From contig NZ_FOCQ01000014.1 in NCBI RefSeq assembly GCF_900110165.1, positions 47,805 through 111,804 on the forward strand: DNA of 64,000 nt, given 5' to 3'. The first letter of the stretch is position 1, and every line of letters starts with the position of its first letter. Both the position numbers and the translations under genes were made by a program. The notes below the pieces were generated by a model. It did not search any database, had not been told where the DNA came from, and saw only the letters and a list, made by a program, of their open reading frames with translations. Positions 45,275-55,139 of this stretch are shown here, in pieces. The stretch is from Lihuaxuella thermophila (GTDB lineage: Bacteria > Bacillota > Bacilli > Thermoactinomycetales > Thermoactinomycetaceae).

Positions 45275-46269
45275 GCCAGTATATACTCGAAGTGAAGAAC
45301 CTGTCAAAGCATTTTCCGATCAAGGGAGGACTGATGAGGCGGACGGTTGGGTATGTAAAAGCGGTCGACAATGTCAGCTTCAGTGTCAAAAAAGGCGAAA
45401 CCTTTGGATTAGTGGGAGAATCGGGTTGCGGCAAATCGACGACCGGGCGCACGATCCTGCGCCTGATGGAACCGACTTCCGGAGAAGTGATCTTTGACGG
45501 AAAAAATATCGCGGCTCTCACCAGAAAAGAACTGAGAAAAGCCCGCCGGGACTTGCAGATGGTGTTTCAGGACCCTTACGCTTCCCTGAATCCGCAGATG
45601 ACCGTGGGGGAAATCATCGAAGAGCCGCTGCGGGTTCACGGGATTTATTCCCCGGCCGAACGGAAAGTAAAAGTCAAAGAATTGATGGAAACGGTAGGCT
45701 TAAACCAAAGTTACATCGACCGTTATCCCCATGAATTTTCCGGCGGGCAGAGACAGCGGATCGGGATCGCCCGGGCACTTTCTTTGCAACCCAAACTCAT
45801 CGTTGCCGACGAACCCGTTTCCGCTCTGGACGTCTCCATTCAATCGCAGGTCGTCAACTTGATGGAAGACCTGCAGGAGCAATTTGGACTTACGTATATT
45901 TTTATCGCGCATGACCTCAGCGTGGTGAAGCACATCTCGGACCGTGTGGGCGTGATGTATCTCGGGCGCATGGTGGAAGTGGGACCCAAGCAGAAATTAT
46001 ACGAACAGCCCGCCCATCCGTATACGGAGGCCCTGTTATCCGCTGTACCGATTCCCAATCCAAAGGCCAGACGGGAGCGGATCGTGCTCAAGGGAGATGT
46101 GCCCAGTCCGGCCAATCCCCCGCAGGGATGCGCTTTTCATCCCCGCTGCCCGAAGGCGTTCGACAGATGCAAAGCGGAGCGGCCGGAGCTGATTCATCTG
46201 GGCGGCGAGCATTATGTCGCTTGTCACCTGTATGACGAGCAGGAGAAAAGCGCAGTGTTGACGATGTAA
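45271..46269 (+). CDS. appF: Peptide ABC transporter ATP-binding protein (AppF type)
   Basis: A 332-residue ATPase. Walker [11 protein letters not shown]-loop [10 protein letters not shown], signature [15 protein letters not shown], Walker [14 protein letters not shown]-terminal [17 protein letters not shown]. The ATG overlaps the AppD stop (ATGA). Very similar to the protein encoded at 6135-7115. Confidence 0.9.
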   Translation: MSQYILEVKNLSKHFPIKGGLMRRTVGYVKAVDNVSFSVKKGETFGLVGESGCGKSTTGRTILRLMEPTSGEVIFDGKNIAALTRKELRKARRDLQMVFQDPYASLNPQMTVGEIIEEPLRVHGIYSPAERKVKVKELMETVGLNQSYIDRYPHEFSGGQRQRIGIARALSLQPKLIVADEPVSALDVSIQSQVVNLMEDLQEQFGLTYIFIAHDLSVVKHISDRVGVMYLGRMVEVGPKQKLYEQPAHPYTEALLSAVPIPNPKARRERIVLKGDVPSPANPPQGCAFHPRCPKAFDRCKAERPELIHLGGEHYVACHLYDEQEKSAVLTM

Positions 46270-46356
46270 AGGGGGGATGCAGCAGGAGTTTTAAGATCAT
46301 TTTCAAGATTGAAGCCATAATCATGGCAGATCTTTATCTTTTCAAGGGGGCCAAAA

Positions 46357-48030
46357 ATGAACATGAAAAGGAAATTATTTTTAGTTAGTCTGGCACTGGT
46401 GATGGTGCTTTCGGTGTTTGCCGCGGCCTGTTCCGGCAACCAGCAGGAAGCTGGCAGTGGAGGCAATAAAATCACCATGGCGATGGTCAGTGCGTTTGAA
46501 GGCATGTTTAACCCGATTTTCTATGGCAGCCAGTATGACGACTACATTCTTGACTTTGCTTTTGATTCCCTGTGGTCAGAGGATAAGAACCTTGAGGTAA
46601 CTGTCCCGGGACTGGCGGAGAAATGGGAAGTATCCGAAGACGGCAAATTCGTCACCATCCATATGCGTAAAGATGCCAAATGGCATGACGGTAAACCGAT
46701 CACCGCAGATGACATGATCTTTACCTGGGAAACGATTGCCGACCCCGCTTATACCGAAGCAGGCGGTTCCCGCGCTTCTTATGTTGACTCCATCAAAGGC
46801 GCAAAGGAAAAGATGGAGAAAAAGGCGGACAAAATCTCCGGAATCACCAAAGTGGATGATTATACCATCAAAGTCGAGTTTGCCCAACCGGATGCAAGAT
46901 CTCTGGGCAGCAAACTGTGGTCCACTCCGATCCCCAAACATATCTTTGAAAAATATTCGGTTAAAGAGATGGCCGGCAACATTGATGAAAATGGCAAAGC
47001 CGGGAAAATTGTCGGCAGCGGACCGTATAAAATTAAGGAAATCAGGCCCAACCAATACGTGGTTCTGGAGAAGAACAAAGATTACTATCAAAAAGGCAAA
47101 CCGCGTATCGACCAGATCGTCTGGAAAGTACTCGACAAAGATGTAGCGATCGGCGCGCTGAAAAACGGGGAGATCGATTTCCTGTCCGACCTGGATCCGA
47201 GCGATTATGACACCGTAAAAGCCATGTCCAATGTCAACATCAATGAAACTCAGGATTTTGGCTATCAATATCTGGGCTTGAAAACCAACAATCCGAAACT
47301 GGCCGATAAACGGGTGCGCCAGGCCATCGCCTATGCGATCAACCGCCAGGCCCTGGTGGATGGATTGCTGAAAGGGCACGGCACGGTGCTGAACCAGGGA
47401 ATTCCTGCCGTAAGTCCTTTCTACAACAAAGACCTGGAAAAAGCTTATCCCCATGATGTAAACAAAGCGAAACAACTGTTGGCCGAAGCAGGGTATAAAG
47501 ACGTGAACGGGGACGGTTTCGTCGAAGATCCGCAGGGCAAACCCTATGTCCTGAAACTGGACTACCCGGTTGGAAACAAAACACGGGAAAAATCGGCGCC
47601 GATTATCGCGGAAGACCTGAAAAAAGCGGGTATTAAAGTTGACCTGCGCCAACCGAGAGACTTTGCGGTTCACTCGGATGCCGTGGAAAAAGACCAGGGA
47701 ATTGAAATGTGGCTGATGGGTTGGAGCCTGGATGTCGATCCGGACCCGTCGGGCATTTGGAGAAGCAATGACCTGTGGAACTATCCGCGCTGGAAAAACG
47801 CCGAGAGCGACAAATTGATCGATGAGGCAAAATTCAGCAAAGACGCCTTTGACAAAGAAAAGCGCAAAGCGATGTACAAAAAATGGACCGAGCTGGTGGC
47901 CGATGAACAGCCGCTGGTCTTCCTGTACAGCCAAAACGTGATCCAGGCCTGGAGCAAACGCCTGAAAGGCACTTCCTGGGATTTCCGCGGGATCTTAAAC
48001 CCGGATAAAGTCAACTGGTATGTAGAATAG
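46357..48030 (+). CDS. appA: Peptide ABC transporter substrate-binding lipoprotein (AppA type)
   Basis: A 557-residue family 5 binding protein with signal peptide and lipobox FAAAC. WHDGKPITADDMIFTWETIADPAYTEAGGSRA and the terminal region AESDKLIDEAKF...MYKKWTELVADEQPLVFLYSQN resemble AppA, which takes up longer oligopeptides in B. subtilis. Preceded by CAAGGGGG. The gene is divergent in sequence from the other three binding proteins here, so ligand ranges probably differ. Confidence 0.9.
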   Translation: MNMKRKLFLVSLALVMVLSVFAAACSGNQQEAGSGGNKITMAMVSAFEGMFNPIFYGSQYDDYILDFAFDSLWSEDKNLEVTVPGLAEKWEVSEDGKFVTIHMRKDAKWHDGKPITADDMIFTWETIADPAYTEAGGSRASYVDSIKGAKEKMEKKADKISGITKVDDYTIKVEFAQPDARSLGSKLWSTPIPKHIFEKYSVKEMAGNIDENGKAGKIVGSGPYKIKEIRPNQYVVLEKNKDYYQKGKPRIDQIVWKVLDKDVAIGALKNGEIDFLSDLDPSDYDTVKAMSNVNINETQDFGYQYLGLKTNNPKLADKRVRQAIAYAINRQALVDGLLKGHGTVLNQGIPAVSPFYNKDLEKAYPHDVNKAKQLLAEAGYKDVNGDGFVEDPQGKPYVLKLDYPVGNKTREKSAPIIAEDLKKAGIKVDLRQPRDFAVHSDAVEKDQGIEMWLMGWSLDVDPDPSGIWRSNDLWNYPRWKNAESDKLIDEAKFSKDAFDKEKRKAMYKKWTELVADEQPLVFLYSQNVIQAWSKRLKGTSWDFRGILNPDKVNWYVE

Positions 48031-48043
48031 GCGTAGACAAAAA

Positions 48044-48080
48044 GCATGTAAGGCGTGTAACGGATACACGCCTTACATGC
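48044..48080 (+). terminator. Hairpin between appA and appB
   Basis: A 15-bp perfect stem (48044-48058 with 48066-48080), 7-base loop, no long T-run (CCTTTAT). Third example of a strong hairpin after a binding-protein gene in this window; likely an mRNA 3' stabiliser. Confidence 0.7.
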
Positions 48081-48114
48081 CCTTTATATGAAAACGGGAC
48101 AAGGAGGGATGTGG

Positions 48115-49077
48115 ATGACAACCTATCTCATTCGCCGCATTTTAACCATGATACCGATGATGGTGTTGATTTCGGTCATCCTGTTTACGATGGTCCAGCT
48201 CGCACCCGGAGATGCTTTTTCAGGCCAATTCGACCCCCGAGTCGACGCATCTTATTATGAAAAAATGCGTGAAAAATTCGGCCTTAATAAAAGCCCTGTC
48301 GAGCAATACTTCATCTGGGCCAAAAATTTCGTCCAGGGAGAGTTCGGTCTGTCTTTCCGGCATCGGATGCCTGTCAGCGATCTCATCTCCGACCGGATTG
48401 GCAATACCGTTTTTCTGGGGGTTTGCTCTTTGATCTTAACCTATTCATTGGCCATTCCGCTCGGCATCTTTTCTGCCAACAAGCCTTACAGCAAACTGGA
48501 TTATACGCTGACCGGCTTCTCGTTTGTGGGGTATTCCATGCCCAGTTTTTTAGCCGGGCTGTTGCTGATCTACCTGTTTTCGTTCAACTTGAAAATCTTC
48601 CCGTTCAGCGGCACCGAAACAGCCGGTGGAGGCTATGAAGGAATCTCTTTGCTGCTCGACCGTTTGTATCATGTCATTTTGCCGGCGTTTACTTTATCCC
48701 TGATTACCATTGCCGGATATAACCGCTTTGTCCGGTCCAGTATTCTGGAGGCCAAACAACAAGATTATGTACGCACGGCCCGGGCAAAAGGGTTGTCGAA
48801 GTCGGTCGTGATGCGCAAACATGTGTTGAGAAACGCACTGATTCCCCTTATTACCCTTTTTGGATTGGATCTTGGGCTGTTGTTGGGCGGGGCTGTGATT
48901 ACCGAAACCATATTTACCTATCCCGGCATTGGTCAACTGTATTTCGAGGGGATTGTCAACCGGGATTATCCGATTATTATGGCCGTCTCCATGATTTCGG
49001 CTCTTACCGTTTTGCTCGGCAACTTGTTGGCAGATATACTGTATGCGGTTGTGGACCCGCGAATTCGTTATGAATAG
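48115..49077 (+). CDS. appB: Peptide ABC transporter permease (AppB type)
   Basis: A 320-residue permease with about six membrane segments. TYLIRRILTMIPMMVLISVILF opens it and the EAA loop is DYVRTARAKGLSKSVVMRKHVLRNA. ATG at 48115 follows AAGGAGGGATGTGG by 7 bases; the ATGs at 48088 and 48109 are less well placed. Confidence 0.9.
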   Translation: MTTYLIRRILTMIPMMVLISVILFTMVQLAPGDAFSGQFDPRVDASYYEKMREKFGLNKSPVEQYFIWAKNFVQGEFGLSFRHRMPVSDLISDRIGNTVFLGVCSLILTYSLAIPLGIFSANKPYSKLDYTLTGFSFVGYSMPSFLAGLLLIYLFSFNLKIFPFSGTETAGGGYEGISLLLDRLYHVILPAFTLSLITIAGYNRFVRSSILEAKQQDYVRTARAKGLSKSVVMRKHVLRNALIPLITLFGLDLGLLLGGAVITETIFTYPGIGQLYFEGIVNRDYPIIMAVSMISALTVLLGNLLADILYAVVDPRIRYE

Positions 49078-49091
49078 GAGGTGGATGCCAG

Positions 49092-50030
49092 ATGCAACAA
49101 CCTGCCGCCAATCTGCACACCATCGAGCCCCAACCTGGGGAACCGACGACAGAAGCCAAAAATGCGCCGAAGAAAGGGCAATCGCCGTTTCAGATGGCCT
49201 TCAGGCGGTTTCGGAAAAATAAAATGGCGCTCGTGGGAATTGTGATTCTGATCCTGGTTACGTTATTGTCGGTCTGTGCGCCGCTGATCGCCTCCCATGA
49301 CCCTTCCCAAGCGGATTTGTACAATGTGGACGCAAAGCCGGACAGCAAACACTGGCTGGGTACGGATGATACAGGGCGCGACCATTTTTCAAGGTTGGTC
49401 TACGGAGGACGCATCTCACTGCTCATCGGTTTTTTCACCATGCTCTTTACCGTGTTGATCGGAGTCACCTTCGGGGCGGTTGCCGGTTACTACGGCGGGT
49501 GGATCGACAACCTGTTGATGCGCTTGACGGACTTGATGTTGAATTTCCCCTTTTTGCTGTTTGTTTTGTTTTTGATCTCCATCTTTGAAAAGACGACCAT
49601 TCCTTTATTGGTGTCCGCTCTGGCTTTGACTTCATGGCCGACGACAGCGCGGATCGTGCGCGGGGTGTTCCTCTCCTTGCGGGAAATGGAATATGTGCAA
49701 AGCGCCAAGGCGATCGGCTGTTCCGATTGGCGCATCATCATCCGCCACATGCTGCCAAACGCGCTCGGGCCCATCATTGTCAACGCGACTCTGCTGATGG
49801 CAACGATGATTTCGATCGAATCCGCCCTGAGCTTTCTGGGCTTCGGTGTTCCGGAAGTAACGCCGACCTGGGGAAATATGCTGAACGGAGCGGCCAATAT
49901 CCGGATTCTGACGCAGCAGCCGTGGATCTGGATTCCGCCGGGGGCGATGATTATATTAACCGTTCTGGCCATCAACTTTATCGGTGACGGTTTGCGCGAC
50001 GCTTTTGATACGAAATCAACCCGGCGTTAA
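49092..50030 (+). CDS. appC: Peptide ABC transporter permease (AppC type)
   Basis: A 312-residue permease with a polar N-terminal extension of about 45 residues, then six membrane segments. HWLGTDDTGRDHFSRLVYGGR and EAA loop EYVQSAKAIGCSDWRIIIRHMLPN are conserved. The ATG follows TAGGAGGTGGATGCCAG. Last gene of the operon. Confidence 0.9.
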   Translation: MQQPAANLHTIEPQPGEPTTEAKNAPKKGQSPFQMAFRRFRKNKMALVGIVILILVTLLSVCAPLIASHDPSQADLYNVDAKPDSKHWLGTDDTGRDHFSRLVYGGRISLLIGFFTMLFTVLIGVTFGAVAGYYGGWIDNLLMRLTDLMLNFPFLLFVLFLISIFEKTTIPLLVSALALTSWPTTARIVRGVFLSLREMEYVQSAKAIGCSDWRIIIRHMLPNALGPIIVNATLLMATMISIESALSFLGFGVPEVTPTWGNMLNGAANIRILTQQPWIWIPPGAMIILTVLAINFIGDGLRDAFDTKSTRR

Positions 50031-50127
50031 CCCGATTCGTATTAAAAAAGAAGCCGCAACCAGTCGGTCATGCTACTTCCATTACGGGTAGAAACAGCAA
50101 TTCCATGACGAAACGCATAAAACATAG

Positions 50128-50165
50128 AAAAAGAACCGATTTTTTGAGGAGATCGGTTCTTTTTT
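50128..50165 (+). terminator. Terminator of the app operon
   Basis: A 12-13-bp stem (50128-50140 with 50152-50164) with a T-run on the plus strand. It lies about 100 bases after appC. The rest of 50031-50378 shows no gene. Confidence 0.8.
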
Positions 50166-50378
50166 ATTTCATAAATATATAAATCGAAAGCATTGATCAA
50201 TAAGCTTTGTTACTTCCGTGAGACAGCCAATGGCAGCAGAGACTTCTAAGACTCATGGGCACGGTACATATTGTATCCCGTTACTTCCGCTAAATGACAA
50301 GTTGGTATCACATCTTTGCCTCCGTGTTAACCTCAACTTTTGCCACTGAATAATGCCTGAAAGCGGGTATCATACATT

Positions 50379-51656
50379 TTATTTAGAAAGCGTCTTGATA
50401 ATCTCCTGCACGGCCAATACGGCGAAGAGGAGGATGTTGATCACTAAAATCGAGTTGGAAAGCCAGCGGTTTCGATACTTTTCGTCGACCCGTTTGGAGT
50501 TGAGCAGCCAGAAAAGGGTGAAGGCCAAAAACGGCATGAACAAGGCGCCCAAAACTCCGTATAAAATGACCAGGCTGACCGGTTTGTCCAGGAACAGGAG
50601 CAGCATCGGCGGGAAGGTCAGCCACAGCAAGTAAGCGCGATACGCGGGGGCTTTTTCAGAGATCGGCTCCGGATCCTGATAAGAGGCATCCTTGTTCCAG
50701 TGGCGGACCAGATCGGCAAACAGATACGGAACCCCGTTCCACACCCCCAACAGCGATGTGAAGGAGGTCGCCCAGAATCCGATCAGGAAGAGCCAGCGGG
50801 CAGCTTCGCCAAACCGGTCTCCCAGAAGTCCGGCCAACTGCACAAGCCCTTGTTCCCCTTCAAAAGTCATGCCTGTTCCGAACAGGAATTCAGCTCCGAC
50901 GATCATCAGCGAAAGAGTGAAAATGCCTGTCACTACATACGCGATGGCTGAATCGAAGCGGATGAATGGAATCCAGGAGGGGCCGACCCAATTTTTTTCG
51001 CGGATCCAATATCCGTAGGAAGCCAGGGTGAGGGAACCCCCTACCCCTCCGACGAGACCCAATGCATAAAATAATGAACCGTCCGGCACACTGGGAACAA
51101 CGCCTTCAAACAGATGAATCACGTCGGGAAAGACGAGAACGGCCGTCCCGACAACCGTGACGAACATGATCCCGACCAGTGCGGTCATCACTTTTTCAAA
51201 CAATTGATACTTTCCGGTCCATACCAGGAGAAAGCCGACCAGTCCGTGAAGGATGGCCCAAACCCACAGATCGATCTGGGGAAACAAGGCAGAAGTGGCC
51301 AGAGCGCAGGAAGACATAATGGCCGCCCCGTAAATAAATCCCCAAATAATGGAATAAATGCCGAAGTAAGCGCTTGTCCATTTTCCTAAGGACCGCCATC
51401 CCTGAAAAATCGTCTGGCCGGTAGCCAATTGCCATCTGCCTACCCCTTCATTGAGGGAAAATTTGAGGATGGCTCCAAGGATCACCGCCCAGACAAACGT
51501 GTAGCCGTATTTGGTTCCGGCCACCAGCGCCGCTACCAAATCACCGGCACCCACTCCTGTAGCAGCTACGATCAGTCCGGGACCAACCAGGGTGAGCCGC
51601 TTGGCCCAGGATGACGGCGGTGTCGTCTGCGATGAGGAATTCGTCGATGACTGCAT
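50379..51656 (-). CDS. Nramp-family related divalent metal transporter
   Basis: A 425-residue protein with about 11 membrane segments. It aligns with Nramp from GPGLIVAATGVGAGDLVAALVAG, but the metal-binding DPGN of segment 1 is replaced by an ATGVGAGD pattern and the segment 6 metal-binding MPH is absent (GGVGGSLTLASYGYW). Manganese/iron selectivity therefore cannot be assumed; Nramp-related magnesium or other ion transporters show such changes. The ATG follows GAGGAGGTACATATCC. Monocistronic. Confidence 0.8.
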   Translation of the reverse strand: MQSSTNSSSQTTPPSSWAKRLTLVGPGLIVAATGVGAGDLVAALVAGTKYGYTFVWAVILGAILKFSLNEGVGRWQLATGQTIFQGWRSLGKWTSAYFGIYSIIWGFIYGAAIMSSCALATSALFPQIDLWVWAILHGLVGFLLVWTGKYQLFEKVMTALVGIMFVTVVGTAVLVFPDVIHLFEGVVPSVPDGSLFYALGLVGGVGGSLTLASYGYWIREKNWVGPSWIPFIRFDSAIAYVVTGIFTLSLMIVGAEFLFGTGMTFEGEQGLVQLAGLLGDRFGEAARWLFLIGFWATSFTSLLGVWNGVPYLFADLVRHWNKDASYQDPEPISEKAPAYRAYLLWLTFPPMLLLFLDKPVSLVILYGVLGALFMPFLAFTLFWLLNSKRVDEKYRNRWLSNSILVINILLFAVLAVQEIIKTLSK

Positions 51657-51754
51657 GGATATGTACCTCCTCTAATATTTACTCATGGATGACATGTACA
51701 TTATAGTCCTATTTAAAATAACTTTCAAAATACAAATTCTATATAAAAAAGGAA

Positions 51755-51782
51755 AAACCTCCTTTTCATTTAAAAGGAGGTT
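51755..51782 (-). terminator. Terminator of the NifU-like gene
   Basis: An 11-bp perfect stem (51757-51767 with 51772-51782) followed by TTTCC on the minus strand. Confidence 0.75.
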
Positions 51783-51793
51783 GGGTCAAACGA

Positions 51794-52015
51794 TTAAAGA
51801 ACTTGTTCTACTTCTTTCACTTCCGGAATTTCTTCCATCAGAGCGCGCTCAATCCCGGCTTTGAGGGTAATGGTGGAACTCGGGCAGCTGCCGCATGCGC
51901 CCAGCAGGCGGACACGAACGACTCCGTCTACGACTTCCACTAATTCCACATCCCCGCCGTCGCGCTGGATGAACGGACGCAATTTATCCAATACTTCTTG
52001 TACGCGTTCTTCCAT
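51794..52015 (-). CDS. yutI: NifU C-terminal domain Fe-S scaffold protein (YutI)
   Basis: A 73-residue NifU-C (Nfu) protein that carries and passes on Fe-S clusters. [13 protein letters not shown] and the cluster-binding CGSC (about residues 41-44) are present. The ATG follows AAGGAGATCAAAAC. It is part of the yut neighbourhood and could serve LipA and MqnE, both Fe-S enzymes encoded here. Confidence 0.92.
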   Translation of the reverse strand: MEERVQEVLDKLRPFIQRDGGDVELVEVVDGVVRVRLLGACGSCPSSTITLKAGIERALMEEIPEVKEVEQVL

Positions 52016-52323
52016 GTTTTGATCTCCTTTCCATTTTGATCAGAAAGCTTTCGCCTGATCAGCTGGCTAACCATAATATATATCATACCACAAAATCTGT
52101 TCTGCATCTGCATCGAAAAGACCGGCTACATCAAGTTCATTGTAGTTTTTTTCAAAAATAAATTCAACAGGAGTTTCGACGTGGGGAAAATAACACCATC
52201 TATTGGATCAAAAGGTTTTCTGCGTCCGGCCTTTGACAGGAAAAAGAAAACTGTTAAGATGAAACTGTGTCCGTCCGCCGGAGACATACACTCCTGAGAT
52301 TTGTTTGAGAAGGAGAACACTCC
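52016..52323 (+). other. Regulatory intergenic stretch between yutI and mccA
   Basis: No gene. It contains the mccA promoter. An S-box or T-box fold was looked for by eye and not seen. Confidence 0.5.
52233..52260 (+). promoter_or_regulatory. Sigma-A promoter of mccA
   Basis: TTGACA (52233-52238) and TAAGAT (52255-52260) with a 16-base spacer, 64 bases before the mccA start. Confidence 0.65.
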
Positions 52324-53250
52324 ATGAGAAACATATTTGAAGATGTCAAAGATTTGATTGGTCATACACCGATGGTTCGCTTAAAAAGGCTGGGCATTCC
52401 CGAGCACGTGAAGGTATATGCCAAGCTGGAGTTTTACAATCCCGGGGGCAGTGTTAAAGACCGGTTGGGTTTAGCCCTGATCCGGGATGGAGAGCGTTCC
52501 GGCAAGCTGAAGCCCGGAGGCACCATTATTGAACCGACAGCGGGCAATACCGGGATCGGCCTCGCTTTAGCTGCTGTCGGAACGGATTATCGCGTTATTT
52601 TCGTCGTTCCGGAAAAGTTTTCCGAGGAGAAACAGGAGCTGATGAGAGCGCTGGGGGCGGAAGTGATCAATACCCCGACGGAAGAAGGGATGAAAGGGGC
52701 GATCAGGAAAGCCGAAGAGCTGGCCCGGGAGATTCCGGGTGCGTTCTGCCCGCAGCAATTTGCCAACCCCGCCAACCCGATGGCCCACTATGAAATGACA
52801 GGGCCGGAAATCTGGGAACAGATGGACGGGAAGGTAGACGTCTTTGTGGCCGGTGCCGGTTCGAGCGGGACGTTTATGGGGGTGGCCCGTTATCTGAAAG
52901 AGAAAAATCCCAAGGTGAAAACGGTGATCGTGGAGCCGGAAGGGTCGATTATCGCCGGGGGAGAGCCCGGTCCGCATAAAACAGAGGGAATCGGCATGGA
53001 GTTTTTCCCGGGCTATTTTGACCGCTCCTTGATCGATGAGGTTTATACCGTGATGGATGATGACGCGTTTCGGCTGGTGAAAGAATTGGCCGCCCGGGAA
53101 GGGCTCCTGGTGGGAAGCTCTTCCGGAGCCGCCTGTTATGCTGCTTTGAGGGAAGCGGAAAAAGCACCGGCCGGAACAAGAATCGCTGTCATATTCCCGG
53201 ACAGCAGTGAGCGATATTTGAGCAAAAAGATCTACCAGGGAGGAATCTGA
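52324..53250 (+). CDS. mccA: Cystathionine beta-synthase, O-acetylserine type (MccA), or cysteine synthase
   Basis: A 308-residue PLP enzyme of the CysK/CysM fold. The PLP lysine is in NPGGSVKDR and the substrate loop EPTAGNTGIG differs slightly from CysK (TSGNTG). GSSSGAA binds the phosphate. Joined to a cystathionine gamma-lyase-type gene 4 bases downstream, it is best read as MccA, which condenses O-acetylserine with homocysteine in reverse transsulfuration. The ATG follows AAGGAGAACACTCC. Confidence 0.85.
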   Translation: MRNIFEDVKDLIGHTPMVRLKRLGIPEHVKVYAKLEFYNPGGSVKDRLGLALIRDGERSGKLKPGGTIIEPTAGNTGIGLALAAVGTDYRVIFVVPEKFSEEKQELMRALGAEVINTPTEEGMKGAIRKAEELAREIPGAFCPQQFANPANPMAHYEMTGPEIWEQMDGKVDVFVAGAGSSGTFMGVARYLKEKNPKVKTVIVEPEGSIIAGGEPGPHKTEGIGMEFFPGYFDRSLIDEVYTVMDDDAFRLVKELAAREGLLVGSSSGAACYAALREAEKAPAGTRIAVIFPDSSERYLSKKIYQGGI

Positions 53251-53254
53251 AGAG

Positions 53255-54388
53255 ATGAAGATGGATACCAGACTGATTCACGGCGGCGTATTTGGAGATC
53301 CGCATACGGGCGCGGTCAGCGTTCCCATTTATCAAGTCTCCACCTATAAGCAAAAAAGAGTAGGTGAACACGCCGGCTATGAATATTCCCGAACCGGGAA
53401 TCCGACGCGTGCCGCCCTGGAACAACTGATCGCAGAACTGGAAAACGGGGCGAGAGGGTTGGCCTTTTCTTCAGGAATGGCAGCGATTTCAACCATTCTT
53501 TCCCTGTTTAATAAAGGGGATCATCTCGTGGTCGGGGATGATGTATACGGGGGAACTTACCGTGTCGTCAACCGTGTTTTTACCCGCATGGGAATCGAAG
53601 CAACCTTTGTCGATACAAGTGACCCTGCTGCCGTGAAGGAAGCCATTCGCGAAAATACCCGTGCCGTTTATATGGAAACTCCCAGCAATCCGCTGTTAAA
53701 AGTGACCGATATTGAGGAGCTGTCTGCCATCTGCAAAGAGGCGGGAATCTTGCTGATCGTTGACAATACATTTTTGACTCCATACTGGCAAAACCCTCTG
53801 GACCTGGGCGCGGATATCGTCGTTCACAGTGCCACCAAATACCTGGGCGGACACAGCGATGTCGTCGCCGGACTCATCGTGACCAAAGATCCGGCCCTGG
53901 GTGAAGAGCTTCATTTCCTGCAAAACTCCATCGGCGGTATTCTTGGTCCGCAAGACTCCTGGCTGTTGATCCGCGGCATTCGCACACTGGGTCTTCGCAT
54001 GAAACAACATGAGGCCAATGCCCGCCGGATTGCGGATTGGCTGCGGGAAGAAGGCAGGGTGGGAAAAGTATATTATCCCGGCCTGAAAGACCATCCCGGC
54101 CATGAAGTCGCGGCAAGGCAAGCGAGAGGATTTGGCGGGATCATCTCCTTCGATGCAGGCAGCGCGAAACGGGCGGATCAAGTGTTGGAGAGGGTCAAAT
54201 TGTTTATTCTGGCTGAAAGCCTGGGGGCAGTGGAAAGCCTCATCTCCGTCCCCGCCCGCATGACCCATGCCTCCATCCCCGCCGAACGCAGAGCCGAGCT
54301 CGGCATTACCGACGGGCTGATCCGGATTTCGGTCGGTGTGGAAGATATTGATGATCTGTTGTATGATTTAAAACAAGCATTATCTTAA
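53255..54388 (+). CDS. mccB: Cystathionine gamma-lyase / homocysteine gamma-lyase (MccB)
   Basis: A 377-residue Cys/Met metabolism PLP enzyme. The PLP lysine is in HSATKYLGGHSDV, with SSGMAAI and YSRTGNPTR as substrate and PLP contacts. It splits cystathionine to cysteine and 2-oxobutyrate. It forms an operon with mccA and yuzD (17 bases on). The end PARMTHASIPAERRAELGITDGLIRISVGVEDIDDL is typical. Confidence 0.9.
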   Translation: MKMDTRLIHGGVFGDPHTGAVSVPIYQVSTYKQKRVGEHAGYEYSRTGNPTRAALEQLIAELENGARGLAFSSGMAAISTILSLFNKGDHLVVGDDVYGGTYRVVNRVFTRMGIEATFVDTSDPAAVKEAIRENTRAVYMETPSNPLLKVTDIEELSAICKEAGILLIVDNTFLTPYWQNPLDLGADIVVHSATKYLGGHSDVVAGLIVTKDPALGEELHFLQNSIGGILGPQDSWLLIRGIRTLGLRMKQHEANARRIADWLREEGRVGKVYYPGLKDHPGHEVAARQARGFGGIISFDAGSAKRADQVLERVKLFILAESLGAVESLISVPARMTHASIPAERRAELGITDGLIRISVGVEDIDDLLYDLKQALS

Positions 54389-54405
54389 TCAAAGAGGGAG
54401 ACAAA

Positions 54406-54726
54406 ATGGAGGATCTTCAGGTGGAAATTTGCGTGTACGGTGCGGAACAAATATGCCCCAGCTGTGTAAACCTGCCTTCTTCGCGTGAAACGGCTGAATG
54501 GCTGCAGGCAGCTTTAGACAGAAAATACGGCAGCCGGATTATCCGCGTGCGCTATATCGATATTCATCAACCGGAAGGGGAAAAGGAGAAATCTTTTTCC
54601 AAGCGGGTGATCGAAGAGGATCTGTGGTATCCGGTTGTTGTCATACAAGATCAAATTGTGGCGGAAGGAAATCCAAAGCTGAAGGATATTTATGCCGCTC
54701 TGGAAAAGATCGGGATTGCGGGTTAG
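54406..54726 (+). CDS. yuzD: YuzD family protein
   Basis: A 106-residue thioredoxin-like small protein. VYGAEQICPSCVNLPSSRETAEWLQAAL is the YuzD (DUF1462) signature with CPSC as a possible redox motif. Function unknown; in B. subtilis it lies near yutI and yuzB. The ATG follows GAGGGAGACAAA; it is probably co-transcribed with mccB. Confidence 0.88.
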   Translation: MEDLQVEICVYGAEQICPSCVNLPSSRETAEWLQAALDRKYGSRIIRVRYIDIHQPEGEKEKSFSKRVIEEDLWYPVVVIQDQIVAEGNPKLKDIYAALEKIGIAG

Positions 54727-54747
54727 CCATTGGATTTGAATGTATAC

Positions 54748-54780
54748 AAAGAGCTGGATGCTGGTCATCCGGTTCTTTTG
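54748..54780 (+). terminator. Terminator after yuzD
   Basis: A 13-pair stem (54748-54760 with 54766-54778, two G-T pairs) ending in TTTTG. Confidence 0.65.
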
Positions 54781-54891
54781 TATGTGCCAAATATAACAGA
54801 GGCCCATCTTGTTGTATAATAACATTATCGTAGCATCCCGGATATCCGGGAAATAGTTTGGCAGCTGTGACATAGGACGGAGTGAATAAAG

Positions 54892-55131
54892 GTGAGACCT
54901 CTGATTGAGTTTTGCATAAATAATCTAACTCCGGAGGTATTGGAGATCAAGAAGAAGCTGGAAACGGACCCGTCTCTGGATGTGATTGAATACGGTTGTC
55001 TGGGAAACTGCGGGATTTGTGCCGAACAACCCTATGCTCTCGTCAACGGGGAACTGATCATGGCAGAAACCGCTGAGGAATTGCTGGACAATATCTACAA
55101 AGCGATCGAAGAGATGGAGATCCGTTTCTGA
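54892..55131 (+). CDS. yuzB: DUF1450 family protein YuzB
   Basis: A 79-residue protein. LIEFCINNL...YGCLGNCGICAEQPYALVNGELIMAETAEEL is the YuzB pattern, with a CLGNCGIC cysteine set. Function unknown; paralogue at 35380. GTG at 54892 follows GGAGTGAATAAAG. Confidence 0.88.
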   Translation: MRPLIEFCINNLTPEVLEIKKKLETDPSLDVIEYGCLGNCGICAEQPYALVNGELIMAETAEELLDNIYKAIEEMEIRF

Positions 55132-55139
55132 AAAAGACA

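Noticed and set aside
52016..52323. Possible S-box or T-box before mccA
   Set aside because: No kink-turn, anti-SAM or specifier-like elements could be matched by eye; a simple sigma-A promoter explains the region.
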